From assembly GCF_011764445.1 (NCBI RefSeq), contig NZ_BLPG01000001.1:7395001-7459000 (forward strand): a DNA stretch of 64,000 nucleotides. Reading direction: 5' to 3'. A model generated the notes under the pieces. That model searched no databases. It saw only the letters and a program-made list of their open reading frames with translations, and had not been told where the DNA came from. Source of the stretch: Phytohabitans rumicis (lineage in GTDB: Bacteria; Actinomycetota; Actinomycetes; Mycobacteriales; Micromonosporaceae). A program made the translations under genes and the position numbers. Below are positions 26,255 to 34,618 of the stretch, piece after piece (position 1 is the first letter of the stretch; each line of letters opens with the position of its first letter).

Positions 26255-27112
26255 GTGGAGGCGGAGTTCGTTTCGCGTGCGATGGCCGCGGCGACAGCAC
26301 TGGCCGGAGAGCTGTATCTGCGGGTCGACGACGCAGTCGTGATTCATAATTCGAACAAGCTCGCTCTACGTCTGTTTCCGTGTGACGTCTTCGCGCGAGT
26401 AGCACTGACAGGGCAAGAGGTAGCCGCGCTTGAGGTCGAGCTCGCTCGGCGACTGGCAGCAGTCGCGAGCCCTGTCGCAGCGCTGGAGCCCCGGGTTGAA
26501 CCGCGGGTCTACGAACGCGACGGCTTCGCCGTGACCTTATGGACCTACTACGAGGTCGTGGCGGCCGACCTGGACTTGCCAGGCGCATACGCCGACGTGC
26601 TGCATCGCCTGCACACCGGCATGCGAGGCGTCGAGATCGCGACTCCGCACTTCCTGGACCGGGTCGCGGAGGCTGAGCGGCTGGTCACGCAGCGAGACGA
26701 AACCCCCGCGCTCGCGGATGCCGACCGGCATCTCTTGCTCAGCACGCTGCAGAGCGCTCGTGAACGGATCCACAGCCGCGGCGCCGCCGAGCAGCTGCTG
26801 CACGGTGAACCGCATCCCGGCAACCTCCTCAACACCTGTGACGGCCTGCTGTTCATCGACTTCGAGACGTGCTGCCGCGGACCCATCGAATTTGATGTTG
26901 CCCACGTGCCAGAGGAGGTCAGCGCGCGCTATCCGGACGTCGATCAAGTTCTGCTCGCGGAATGTCGACGGCTCGTGCTTGCGATGGTCGCGGCCTGGCG
27001 CTGGGACATCCTCGATGAATTCCCGGATGGGCACCAGCACGGCCGAAACATCCTTACCTTGCTCCGCCAGGGTCCGCCGTGGCCCACACTTGGTACTCTC
27101 GCCGCCGAGTAG
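26255..27112 (+). CDS. Aminoglycoside-phosphotransferase-family kinase (APH-like)
   Basis: 285 residues from GTG 26255. The kinase catalytic loop HGEPHPGNLL (Asp replaced by Glu in the HGD position) and the metal-binding Asp in LFIDFETCCRGPIEFDVAHV are typical of the APH/choline-kinase fold. The N-lobe text NKLALRLFP would carry the ATP-binding Lys. The substrate is unknown; many family members phosphorylate small molecules other than antibiotics. It stands alone between a recombinase remnant and a TIR gene. Confidence 0.78.
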   Translation: MEAEFVSRAMAAATALAGELYLRVDDAVVIHNSNKLALRLFPCDVFARVALTGQEVAALEVELARRLAAVASPVAALEPRVEPRVYERDGFAVTLWTYYEVVAADLDLPGAYADVLHRLHTGMRGVEIATPHFLDRVAEAERLVTQRDETPALADADRHLLLSTLQSARERIHSRGAAEQLLHGEPHPGNLLNTCDGLLFIDFETCCRGPIEFDVAHVPEEVSARYPDVDQVLLAECRRLVLAMVAAWRWDILDEFPDGHQHGRNILTLLRQGPPWPTLGTLAAE

Positions 27113-27606
27113 CGACGCACTATATGCCGCGATCAGGATGGTCGCGGCCGAGGTCCAGGCAGTGTCTGGAGCCCTTCGCCTCGACCGAATACCGTATCGA
27201 CGGTGAAGTTCCTTGGCGATAGTCCCGAGCGGGCGCAAGCACGGACACGGCGTGATTTGAAGCGGCAAGTCCGGATCCTCGGCGGTATGATCAACGCCCC
27301 GGATCAAGATCTGGTCGCATTCGAAATGGTCGACGGGGCCCAACCGTATGGGTACTTGTCAAGGAGTAGCGCCCGCTGCGGCGCGAACTTGAACGAGACT
27401 CGCGATGTAGGCCAAATCCGGCCCCTGCTTGACCTCGATTACCCGCCGACCCATGTCTCCGACCATCAGACGCAAGGTGGGGCTGTGTCGTCAGCACTAA
27501 TCTGGTTTACGGGGCCACTATGGGAGTCGATCGCATCGAAAGAGGGCGCGCGTTTTGCGATGGGTGACCTTGGGGTGGCTTACCCGTGTGCGGGAGGAGT
27601 GCGAGG
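27113..27606. other. Low-confidence gap before the TIR gene
   Basis: An open frame from GTG 27203 to 27610 (135 codons) covers most of it. Its third-position G/C is clearly lower than in its neighbours and it matches nothing I know. I treat it as probably non-coding or as an old foreign remnant. A strong Shine-Dalgarno GGGAGGAG at 27592-27599 serves the TIR gene. Confidence 0.35.
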
Positions 27607-29571
27607 GTGAGACAGGCGCTGCGGTGGGTCCTCGCCGTGATGATCGGGGGATCTGGGCTCGCGGTGGCGTGGTGGTTAGGTGAAGCCGTGTTCCGGCTGG
27701 ACCGGGGCACGGCGGTCACCATCGCTGCGGTGGTTGGGCCGATGGTGGGGACTCCGTTCGCGTGGTGGGCCAGCCGGGACATCGTCCCCGTGTCGGACGT
27801 CGCGGCCCCGGTGACGACCTCGGGCGGCGGTCACGTCTTTCTCTGCTACAGCCATCGCAGGGATCAGGCGTATGCGCAGCGGTTGGCGTCGTTCCTGACG
27901 CGGGCCGGCGTGCCCGTCTGGCTCGACCAGGAAATCATCACCGGGCACCGGTGGGACCAAGTGATACGGGAGAAGATCGATACCTGCGCGGCGGTCGTCG
28001 TCGTGATGACTCCCGCGGCCGAGGAGTCGCGGTGGGTGATGCGGGAGATCACCTACGCCGAAAAGGCGGATAGGCCCATTCTGCCGCTCTTGCTGTCGGG
28101 TCGGGAGTTCTTCGGACTCAGCGACCTTCAGTACGAGGACGTGACCGGTGGCAGAATGCCCGGCCCTACATTCATGGCCCGCCTGCCCAACATGGTCACC
28201 TCCGGTGCGCCGAAGCCCACTCCAGCCGACGACCAGAAGTCTGTACCGTCACCATCGCAGCCGGTGGCAGCAGATGCGGTGCCCGGTACGGCACCAGCCG
28301 CCAGCGCCGCCAGACTCGGCGTCAACAGCCCGATCCAACTCCGGTCGACCGCGGTCCCGCCGGTCGAGCAGATCGGACCCGACACGGAGCGGTCACGGCG
28401 CTGGTCGCGACGCACGATCACGGGCGTCGTCGTTGCCGTGACCATGGTGAGCGGCGGTCTAACCGCGTTGGCCAGCGACGTGCCCACCCATGGTCGTAAC
28501 GGTGCCACATCGCCGGCCGGTCAGGGGTCTGGTACCCCCGCGCCGTCTGCGAGTCAGGTCTCCGTTTCTGCGTCGGCCGCTACGCCATCGCTCACGCCCG
28601 TCCTTGCCAGCGTGGACCGCTTCCAACCCACCCGAGCGGCGCGCGTCGCCACCCTGATCAACTTCGATTACGGGGTGGCGTTCAGCTCTCGCGCGCAGAT
28701 CCTGGCCAGCGCCGCCTACGGGTCCACCGAGGTCAAGCTATGGGACGTCAGCAACCCCGCCACCCCCACGCCGAGGGCCACTCTTTCCGATTCCGGCGGT
28801 CGGGTGGTGTTCAGTCCCGATGGTCGGGTCCTGGCGACCACGACCGGAGACCAAAAGAGGGTAAAGCTGTGGAATGTCAGCGAACCCGCCCACGCCGCCG
28901 TGGCCGCGACCCTGACCGGCTATACCGGCCGTATCGGCGAGATGGCGTTCAGCCCCGACGGGCACACCCTGGCTGCCGCTGGCGCCGCCAAGACGGTGAA
29001 GCTGTGGAACATTAGCGATCCCACTCACGCTGCCGTGGTCGCCACGCTCACCGGGCACACCGACTCCGTCGAAGGGGTGGCTTTCAGCCCCAACCGCAGC
29101 ATGTTGGCAACGACAGGCAGCGACAGAACGATCAAGCTGTGGAATATCGGCGACCCAGCCCGCCCTGCCTTGCTCGCCACCCTGGCCGCCCGCAACGTGC
29201 CCGGCCGCCAAGGTTTCACCCAGGCGGTGGCCTTCGGTACCGACGGGCGGCTCCTGGCCACAACCGGCTACAAGGTCACAACACTGTGGAACGTCAGCGA
29301 TCCCACTCGCGCCACCGTGGTCGCCACCCTAAAGGGCCACATCCATTCCGTCGATGGGGTGGCGTTCAGCCCCAACGGACGCACGGTGGCCACGGCCAGC
29401 TACGACAGGACCGTGAGGCTGTGGAACGTGAGCGTCCCAACCCGCCCAACGATGGTCGCCACCCTCACCGGGCACAGTGACTACGTCGACAAGGTGGCAT
29501 TCAGCCCAAGTGGGCGTCTGGTCGCCGCCGCCGCTGGCGACGGCACCATTATCGTGTGGAGGCTGTCATAG
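27607..29571 (+). CDS. TIR-domain membrane protein with WD40 beta-propeller
   Basis: 654 residues from GTG 27607, seven bases after GGGAGGAG. Order: two membrane helices (about 8-28 and 36-55); a TIR domain at about 75-165 (HVFLCYSHRRDQAYAQRLAS, SRWVMREITYAEK); a Pro/Ser/Ala-rich linker; a third helix at about 271-289; a Ser/Ala/Pro linker; and seven WD repeats at about 340-654 ending KLWDVS, KLWNVS, KLWNIS, KLWNIG, TLWNVS, RLWNVS and IVWRLS. The S-x-W-x3-E motif with Glu147 is the catalytic Glu position of NAD-cleaving TIR domains. The propeller would face the other side of the membrane as sensor or scaffold. Defence or signalling is possible; no partner gene adjoins it. Confidence 0.87.
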   Translation: MRQALRWVLAVMIGGSGLAVAWWLGEAVFRLDRGTAVTIAAVVGPMVGTPFAWWASRDIVPVSDVAAPVTTSGGGHVFLCYSHRRDQAYAQRLASFLTRAGVPVWLDQEIITGHRWDQVIREKIDTCAAVVVVMTPAAEESRWVMREITYAEKADRPILPLLLSGREFFGLSDLQYEDVTGGRMPGPTFMARLPNMVTSGAPKPTPADDQKSVPSPSQPVAADAVPGTAPAASAARLGVNSPIQLRSTAVPPVEQIGPDTERSRRWSRRTITGVVVAVTMVSGGLTALASDVPTHGRNGATSPAGQGSGTPAPSASQVSVSASAATPSLTPVLASVDRFQPTRAARVATLINFDYGVAFSSRAQILASAAYGSTEVKLWDVSNPATPTPRATLSDSGGRVVFSPDGRVLATTTGDQKRVKLWNVSEPAHAAVAATLTGYTGRIGEMAFSPDGHTLAAAGAAKTVKLWNISDPTHAAVVATLTGHTDSVEGVAFSPNRSMLATTGSDRTIKLWNIGDPARPALLATLAARNVPGRQGFTQAVAFGTDGRLLATTGYKVTTLWNVSDPTRATVVATLKGHIHSVDGVAFSPNGRTVATASYDRTVRLWNVSVPTRPTMVATLTGHSDYVDKVAFSPSGRLVAAAAGDGTIIVWRLS

Positions 29572-29989
29572 AGTCACGCGCGGTGATGGCCATGGGTCAG
29601 AGCTGCGGCACGTGGTGTCCCCACCTACGTCGTGGCCGTTTCCGCCTCCGGCGCCCGTGGTCCGGTGCGCGGGCGCGCGTGTCGGCCGAAGTGGTCGGAG
29701 GTGGCCAGTAGCCTGCTCGCAGGAGGTTCGTCCATGTCACGGTCGACGGAGCAATCCGGGGAGCACCGCTACACCACGCGCGAGCGGCCGCTGAACGAGT
29801 CCGAGCGCGGCCAACTGTCCGCTCACGGATTTCGGTTCTGGCGATGATCTTGTGGTTGTCCGGTCGTGTCGCAGTATCGTCCTGTGTGGACTGTGGTAGC
29901 TGACCGCGGTGCGATCTTGAGGTCCTTCTCCCGCAGGATCTCCAGATCGCCGCATGTGGCCTCGCCGCGTGGCGTGAAGCGTCGATGTG
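29572..29989. other. Gap between the TIR gene and the IS481-type element
   Basis: It holds one small ORF with a good ribosome site (listed separately) and ends in the left target duplication of the insertion element. Nothing else is recognisable. Confidence 0.4.
29734..29847 (+). CDS. 37-residue ORF with strong Shine-Dalgarno
   Basis: ATG 29734 follows AGGAGG (29721-29726) by seven bases. The product starts MSRSTEQSGEHRY, is hydrophilic and ends GQLSAHGFRFWR. No family is recognised. It could be a genuine small protein or the 5' part of a gene disrupted downstream, since the IS481-type element begins 143 bp further on. Confidence 0.35.
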   Translation: MSRSTEQSGEHRYTTRERPLNESERGQLSAHGFRFWR

Positions 29990-31924
29990 TGTCGTGTGGA
30001 GTCTCAGGACTTTGTAGGCAATTTGTCATCGGGACATCCCTGACAGTGGCGGGTCGTTGGACCGTCCGTGACTTTGGACAAGGCAGGCGATACGGCGGGC
30101 CGTTCGTGGCAGGTGGAGCACCGGTATCGGGCGGTGTTGGAGGTCCGTAACGGGTCGCCGGTGGTCGAGGTGGCGTTGCGGTACGGGGCGTCGCGGCAGT
30201 CGGTGTACACGTGGAAGGCCCGCTACGAACGCGACGGCCTGGCCGGTCTGGAGGACCAGTCCCGGCGGCCGCATCACAGCCCGCACCGGCTGGCCGCGGA
30301 GATCGAGGCGTTGGTGTGCGAGCTGCGCCGTACGCACCGGCGGTGGGGCGCCCGGCGGTTGGTGTTCGAGCTCGCCCGCCGCGGCGTCACCGCGGTGCCG
30401 TCACAGGCCACTGTGCACCGGGCTCTGGTCCGCAACGGCCTGGTGCGGGAGCAGGAGCAGCACCATCCGCGTAAGTACAAGCGGTGGCAGCGGGAGACCC
30501 CGATGCACCTGTGGCAGCTGGACCTGGTCGGCGGCATCTACCTGGCCGACGGGCGGGAGTTCAAGCTGCTGACCGGGATCGACGACCACTCCCGCTACGT
30601 CGTGGTAGCGGCGGTGTTAGCCGTGCCGAACGGCCGCGCGGTGTGCGAGGCGTTCACCGCCGCGATGAACCGGTACGGCGTGCCGTCTGAAGTGTTGACC
30701 GACAACGGCAAGCAGTTCACTGGCCGGTTCACCAGGCCGATGCCGGCGGAGGTGCTGTTCGAGCGGGTCTGCCGCGAACACGGGATCACCACGCTGTTGA
30801 CCAAGCCGAGGTCGCCGACCACGACCGGGAAGATCGAGCGTTTCCATCAGACGCTGCGCCGCGAACTGCTGGACGAGGCCGGCCCGTTCACCGACCTACC
30901 GGCCGCGCAGGCGGCGGTCGACGCGTGGGTGCACGCCTACAACCACGTCCGCCCGCACCAAGCGCTGAACATGGCCACCCCAGCCAGCCTGTTCCAGCCC
31001 CGCCACCACAAGCCCGACGCGCTGACCGTGACCGCACCCGCCGCACCTGACCCGACGCCCTCGGCACCCCCGCGATCGCCAGCCGCGGTGTTGCTGCCCG
31101 CCGGCGTCAACGCGGTCGAGTTCGATACCGTCATCGCCGCTTCCGGCGTGCTCAGTGTCCTGCCGAGGGCGCAGCGGATCAAGATGGGCCCCACCCATGC
31201 CGGGCAGCCGGCCCACGTGTGGGCGGACGAGCACAGCGTGCACATCCTCATCGGTGGACAACTCGTGCGGACCCTGCCATCGAGTCTGTCCACACAGGAC
31301 CTTCACGAGTTGCGGCTACGCGGCGCCGTCCCCGCCGGGCCACCACCAGCCAACACCGCAACCCGCAACCGCGTCCTACCCGCCGGCGCTGTCGTGGAGG
31401 TCGACCGCACCGTCAACGCCGACGGCGTCATCGGCCTCGGCGGTCACGACCTACTCCTCGGCGCCAACCTCGCCGGCACGCGCGTCACCGCACGCCTCGA
31501 CGGGCACCTCGTCCACGTCATCGCCGACGGCGTCCTAGCCAAGACGTTGCCCTCACCCGTCCCCGTCGAACAGCGCGGACGGCTACGCGGCGCCCGCCTC
31601 GCCACCACCGAGCTCGCCGCCCCACAGACCGGACCGATCCAGGTGGAACGACGCGTCCCGGTCGACGGCATCGTCATGGTCACCCGCCAACGCATCCGCG
31701 TCGGGCGCACCCACGCCGGCAAGCTCGTCACCATCCTCGTCGAGGACACCCACCTCCGCGTCCTACACAACGGTGAGGAACTCGCCCTACACCCACGGCT
31801 CGAGAACCGACCGGTAACCCGGTTCAGGGCCTACCAAACCGGCTCAGCCACCACCTGATCATGTCCAGCATGTCCCGCGAACAATGTGTCCAGCATGTCC
31901 CGAGACCGCACACCACACGATGTG
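29983..31924 (+). mobile_element. IS481-type insertion sequence (29990-31917) with 7-bp target duplication
   Basis: CGATGTG occurs directly outside both ends (29983-29989 and 31918-31924). The element of 1928 bp begins TGT and ends ACA. Its imperfect inverted repeats are about 56 bp (29990-30045 and 31862-31917). The right end carries two direct copies of TGTCCAGCATGTCCCG, probably transposase sites. One long transposase ORF fills it. The intact duplication and open ORF point to a recent insertion. Confidence 0.88.
30068..31858 (+). CDS. IS481-family transposase with triplicated C-terminal extension
   Basis: 596 residues, much longer than the usual 300-400. The N-terminal HTH is VALRYGASRQSVYTWKARYE. 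The rve core carries Asp in LWQLDLVGGIY, Asp in EVLTDNGKQF and Glu in TTTGKIERFHQTL. After residue 345 a Pro-rich linker leads to three related beta-rich units of about 60 residues. Their shared text is VEFDTVIAASGVL..., VEVDRTVNADGVI... and VERRVPVDGIVMV..., each followed by G-x-x-x-A-G-x-x and a V-H-I/V-L strand pair. They may bind DNA or a partner protein. Confidence 0.9.
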   Translation: MTLDKAGDTAGRSWQVEHRYRAVLEVRNGSPVVEVALRYGASRQSVYTWKARYERDGLAGLEDQSRRPHHSPHRLAAEIEALVCELRRTHRRWGARRLVFELARRGVTAVPSQATVHRALVRNGLVREQEQHHPRKYKRWQRETPMHLWQLDLVGGIYLADGREFKLLTGIDDHSRYVVVAAVLAVPNGRAVCEAFTAAMNRYGVPSEVLTDNGKQFTGRFTRPMPAEVLFERVCREHGITTLLTKPRSPTTTGKIERFHQTLRRELLDEAGPFTDLPAAQAAVDAWVHAYNHVRPHQALNMATPASLFQPRHHKPDALTVTAPAAPDPTPSAPPRSPAAVLLPAGVNAVEFDTVIAASGVLSVLPRAQRIKMGPTHAGQPAHVWADEHSVHILIGGQLVRTLPSSLSTQDLHELRLRGAVPAGPPPANTATRNRVLPAGAVVEVDRTVNADGVIGLGGHDLLLGANLAGTRVTARLDGHLVHVIADGVLAKTLPSPVPVEQRGRLRGARLATTELAAPQTGPIQVERRVPVDGIVMVTRQRIRVGRTHAGKLVTILVEDTHLRVLHNGEELALHPRLENRPVTRFRAYQTGSATT

Positions 31925-32088
31925 GATCTTACGCAGCGGGTGGATGCTTCAGGCGGACACCGGCCGGGCTGACCTGGGCCTTTAGGCCCGCCAACCCGGC
32001 CGCGGCGTCCGGATCACATCTTCGGTTGACCGGCCGTCGGCGTGTCCGCCGCGGATTGTTACGGTCGTGTAACGGCCGTTTACCTCCG

Positions 32089-32148
32089 TTGACAAACCGT
32101 TTTACCAAGCCTGACAGTGTTGTTCATCCGAGGTGGTAAAAGGGTTTG
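32089..32148 (+). promoter_or_regulatory. Promoter and inverted pair of LacI-type operator sites upstream of the fructan operon
   Basis: TTGACA lies at 32089-32094. CAAACCGTTTTACCA (32093-32107) and TGGTAAAAGGGTTTG (32134-32148) are the same 15-mer in opposite orientation with one difference. They form a wide dyad overlapping the -35 and the leader of the LacI gene at 32161. A shorter copy, CACCTTTACCA, occurs at 33204-33214 before the binding-protein gene. Repeated use before two transcription units suggests a common regulator, most simply the adjacent LacI protein. Confidence 0.6.
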
Positions 32149-32160
32149 GCAGGTGTGGGG

Positions 32161-33186
32161 ATGAGGAAGCCGAAGGTGAAGATCCGCACGGTGGCGGAGG
32201 CCGCCGGCGTGTCGGTGACCACCGTGTCCCTGGTGCTCAACAACGTGGCTTCGGCACGGGTTGGCGCCGAGACGCGGCGGCGGGTCCACGAGGCCGCGGA
32301 GCGTCTTGGCTACGTGCCCAACGAGGTGGCGCGGCAGTTGCGGGCCCAGCGCACCAACACCTTGGGGCTGCTCGGTGACGAGGTCACCACGACGCCGTTC
32401 GCCGGGCGGATGGTGTTGGGCGCGCAGGAGGCCGCGAGCAAGCACGGCTGGTTGTTGATGCTGCTCAACACGGGCCTCGATCCGGAGCTGGAGCGTAAGG
32501 AGATCTCGGCCCTGCTGCAGAGCCGGGTGGACGGCGTGCTCTACACGACCATGTACCACCGCGTCGTACGGGTGCCCGACCAGCTGCGGACGGTGCCCAC
32601 GGTGGTGCTGGATGCCGAGGACGACAGCGCGGATCTGCCGTCGGTCGTGCCGGATGAGGAGGGCGGGGCGTATCTGGCGACGAAGGAGCTGCTTGACCAC
32701 GGGCATCGGCGCATCGGCTTCGTCAACAGCAACCTCGACATCCCCGCCACATCCGGCCGGCTGGCCGGATACCAGAAGGCTCTGCGTGAAGCCGAGGTCT
32801 CCTTCGACCCTCGGCTCGTGGTGTCCGCGCACCCCGTTTCCCGCGAGGGGTACGCCGCGGCGTCCGAGCTGTTGAGCCGGCGCGAGCGTCCCAGCGCTCT
32901 GTTCTGTTTCAACGACCGTGTCGCGATGGGCGCCTACCAGGCGGCCTCCGCGCTCGGGCTACGGATCCCCGCCGACCTGTCCGTTGTCGGGTTCGACGAC
33001 CAGGAAGAGATCAGTGAGGGACTGTTGCCGGGGCTGACCACCGTCGCCCTGCCCCATTACGCGATGGGTGCGTGGGCTGTCGACGCCCTCATCGCGAGAA
33101 TCCTCGATCCGAACACGCCCGTCGAGCGAGCGATCCTGCCGTGCCCGTTGGTCCGGCGCGAGTCGGTAGGACCGCCCACGCTCTGA
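32161..33186 (+). CDS. LacI-family regulator of fructan utilisation
   Basis: 341 residues from ATG 32161. The N-terminal HTH is IRTVAEAAGVSVTTVSLVLN with the hinge NEVARQLRAQRTNTLGLL. It is followed by a periplasmic-binding-like sensor domain (FCFNDRVAMGAYQAASALGL, SVVGFDDQEEISEGLLPGLT). It leads an ABC importer and two GH32 enzymes, so a fructose, sucrose or fructo-oligosaccharide effector is likely. The inverted pair of 15-mers in its own leader suggests autoregulation. Confidence 0.9.
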   Translation: MRKPKVKIRTVAEAAGVSVTTVSLVLNNVASARVGAETRRRVHEAAERLGYVPNEVARQLRAQRTNTLGLLGDEVTTTPFAGRMVLGAQEAASKHGWLLMLLNTGLDPELERKEISALLQSRVDGVLYTTMYHRVVRVPDQLRTVPTVVLDAEDDSADLPSVVPDEEGGAYLATKELLDHGHRRIGFVNSNLDIPATSGRLAGYQKALREAEVSFDPRLVVSAHPVSREGYAAASELLSRRERPSALFCFNDRVAMGAYQAASALGLRIPADLSVVGFDDQEEISEGLLPGLTTVALPHYAMGAWAVDALIARILDPNTPVERAILPCPLVRRESVGPPTL

Positions 33187-33273
33187 CCGCAAGCGCTCCC
33201 CGTCACCTTTACCACGCCATCGCTAGGCGTAGCCATGCCCCCATTGCAGCCGTTTTGTGAGGAGTAGCACGTA

Positions 33274-34557
33274 ATGAGGACATCGACGAAAAGACCATTG
33301 AGCTGGTGCCTTGCCGCGGCGGTCGTGGCCGCCGCGGCGGCGTGCGGTTCCGAAAATGCCGGCGGCTCGTCCGACGACGGCCTGACCTTGTGGACCCACA
33401 ATGCCGGCAACCCGCAGGAGCTCGCGGTTGTCGAGCAGATCGCCAATGACTGGAATGCGGCCCACCCGGACAGGAAGGTCACCGTCCGGGCCTTCCCGCA
33501 GGCCGCCTACAACGAGGCCGTCGTGTCGGCCGCTACGGCGAAGAAGCTGCCGTGCATCTTGGACACCGACGCCCCCACCGTCCCGAACTGGGCCTACGCC
33601 GGCTACCTCACGCCTCTGGAGATCCCCGATGACCTGCTGGCCAAGCAACTGCCCAGTACGGTCGGCAAGTACCAGGGCAAGACATACTCGGTGGGCTACT
33701 ACGAGGCCGCGCTCGGGCTGTTCGCCCGCAAGTCGGCGCTGACCGCGGCCGGGGCACGCATCCCGACCCTCGCGCAGCCGTGGACGGCCGCCGAGTTCGA
33801 CCAGGTGCTGCAGAAGGTCAAGGCGGGTGGGAAATACCCGATCACGTTCGATCTGGGCACCGGCGACACGGGAACCGAGTGGTGGACCTACGGCTATTCG
33901 CCGTTCCTGCAGAGCTTCGGCGGCGATCTCATCGACCGCACCTCCTACAAGTCGGCCAGTGGTGTGCTCAACGGTGACAAGGCGCTGGCGTGGGCGACCT
34001 GGATGCAGGGCTTGGTGAAGAAGGGCTACTCGCCGCAGAAGTCGAGTGCGGACGCGTTCGCCGACTTCGTCAACGGCAAGTCGGCGATGGTCTGGTCCGG
34101 GATCTGGAACTCCGGCTCGCTGAGCAAAGTGGACGATGGCGTCGTCCTGCCGCCGCCGAACTTCGGCAACGGGGCCAAGGTCGGCGGCGGCTCGTGGCAG
34201 TGGGCGGTCAGCAGCAGTTGCCCGGACAAGGCGACCGCCATGGAGTACCTGCGCACGTCGCTGACCGCGAAGAACATGGCGGCGTTCGCGGAGAAGCAGA
34301 ACGTCATCCCGGCCAGCGAGGAGGCCGCAGCGCTGGTCCCGGGCTGGCAGCCCGGTGGGGAGAAGCGGTTCTTCCTGGACGAGTCGAAAGAGCTGGCGAT
34401 GGTGCGCCCGCCGACTCCGGGATACCCGTACCTGACGACCACGTTCGCGAAGGCGACGCAGGACATCGTGGCCGGCGGCGATCCCAAGCAGATCCTGGAC
34501 CGCGCGGTCGCGGACATCGACCGGGACCTGAAGTCCAACGACTACTACGGCTTCTGA
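33274..34557 (+). CDS. Sugar ABC transporter substrate-binding lipoprotein
   Basis: 427 residues. The signal peptide ends in a lipobox (AAAAACGSENAGG, lipidated Cys about residue 24), which anchors it outside the cell. The mature part is a family-1 (MalE-like) solute-binding protein: DGLTLWTHNAGNPQELAVVE, ANDWNAAHPDRKVTVRAF, FVNGKSAMVWSGIWNSGS. Its two permeases follow. No ATPase is encoded, so a shared MsiK-type ATPase elsewhere is expected, as is usual in actinomycetes. The ligand is inferred to be fructan fragments from the GH32 neighbours. Confidence 0.92.
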   Translation: MRTSTKRPLSWCLAAAVVAAAAACGSENAGGSSDDGLTLWTHNAGNPQELAVVEQIANDWNAAHPDRKVTVRAFPQAAYNEAVVSAATAKKLPCILDTDAPTVPNWAYAGYLTPLEIPDDLLAKQLPSTVGKYQGKTYSVGYYEAALGLFARKSALTAAGARIPTLAQPWTAAEFDQVLQKVKAGGKYPITFDLGTGDTGTEWWTYGYSPFLQSFGGDLIDRTSYKSASGVLNGDKALAWATWMQGLVKKGYSPQKSSADAFADFVNGKSAMVWSGIWNSGSLSKVDDGVVLPPPNFGNGAKVGGGSWQWAVSSSCPDKATAMEYLRTSLTAKNMAAFAEKQNVIPASEEAAALVPGWQPGGEKRFFLDESKELAMVRPPTPGYPYLTTTFAKATQDIVAGGDPKQILDRAVADIDRDLKSNDYYGF

Positions 34558-34563
34558 CCAGTC

Positions 34564-34595
34564 GCGGGGGTGCGAGCCGGCGCCCGCACCCCCGC
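34564..34595 (+). terminator. Strong hairpin between binding-protein and permease genes
   Basis: GCGGGGGTGCG (34564-34574) pairs perfectly with CGCACCCCCGC (34585-34595) around a 10-base loop, seven bases after the stop. In this position it probably attenuates transcription or protects the upstream mRNA, so that the binding protein is made in excess over the permeases. Confidence 0.65.
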
Positions 34596-34618
34596 ACGCA
34601 TCAACCGTTGGAGAGCGC

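Noticed and set aside
27203-27610. 135-codon frame before the TIR gene
   Set aside because: Third-position composition is unlike the neighbours, there is no recognisable family, and it overlaps the ribosome site of the next gene; described as part of a gap instead.
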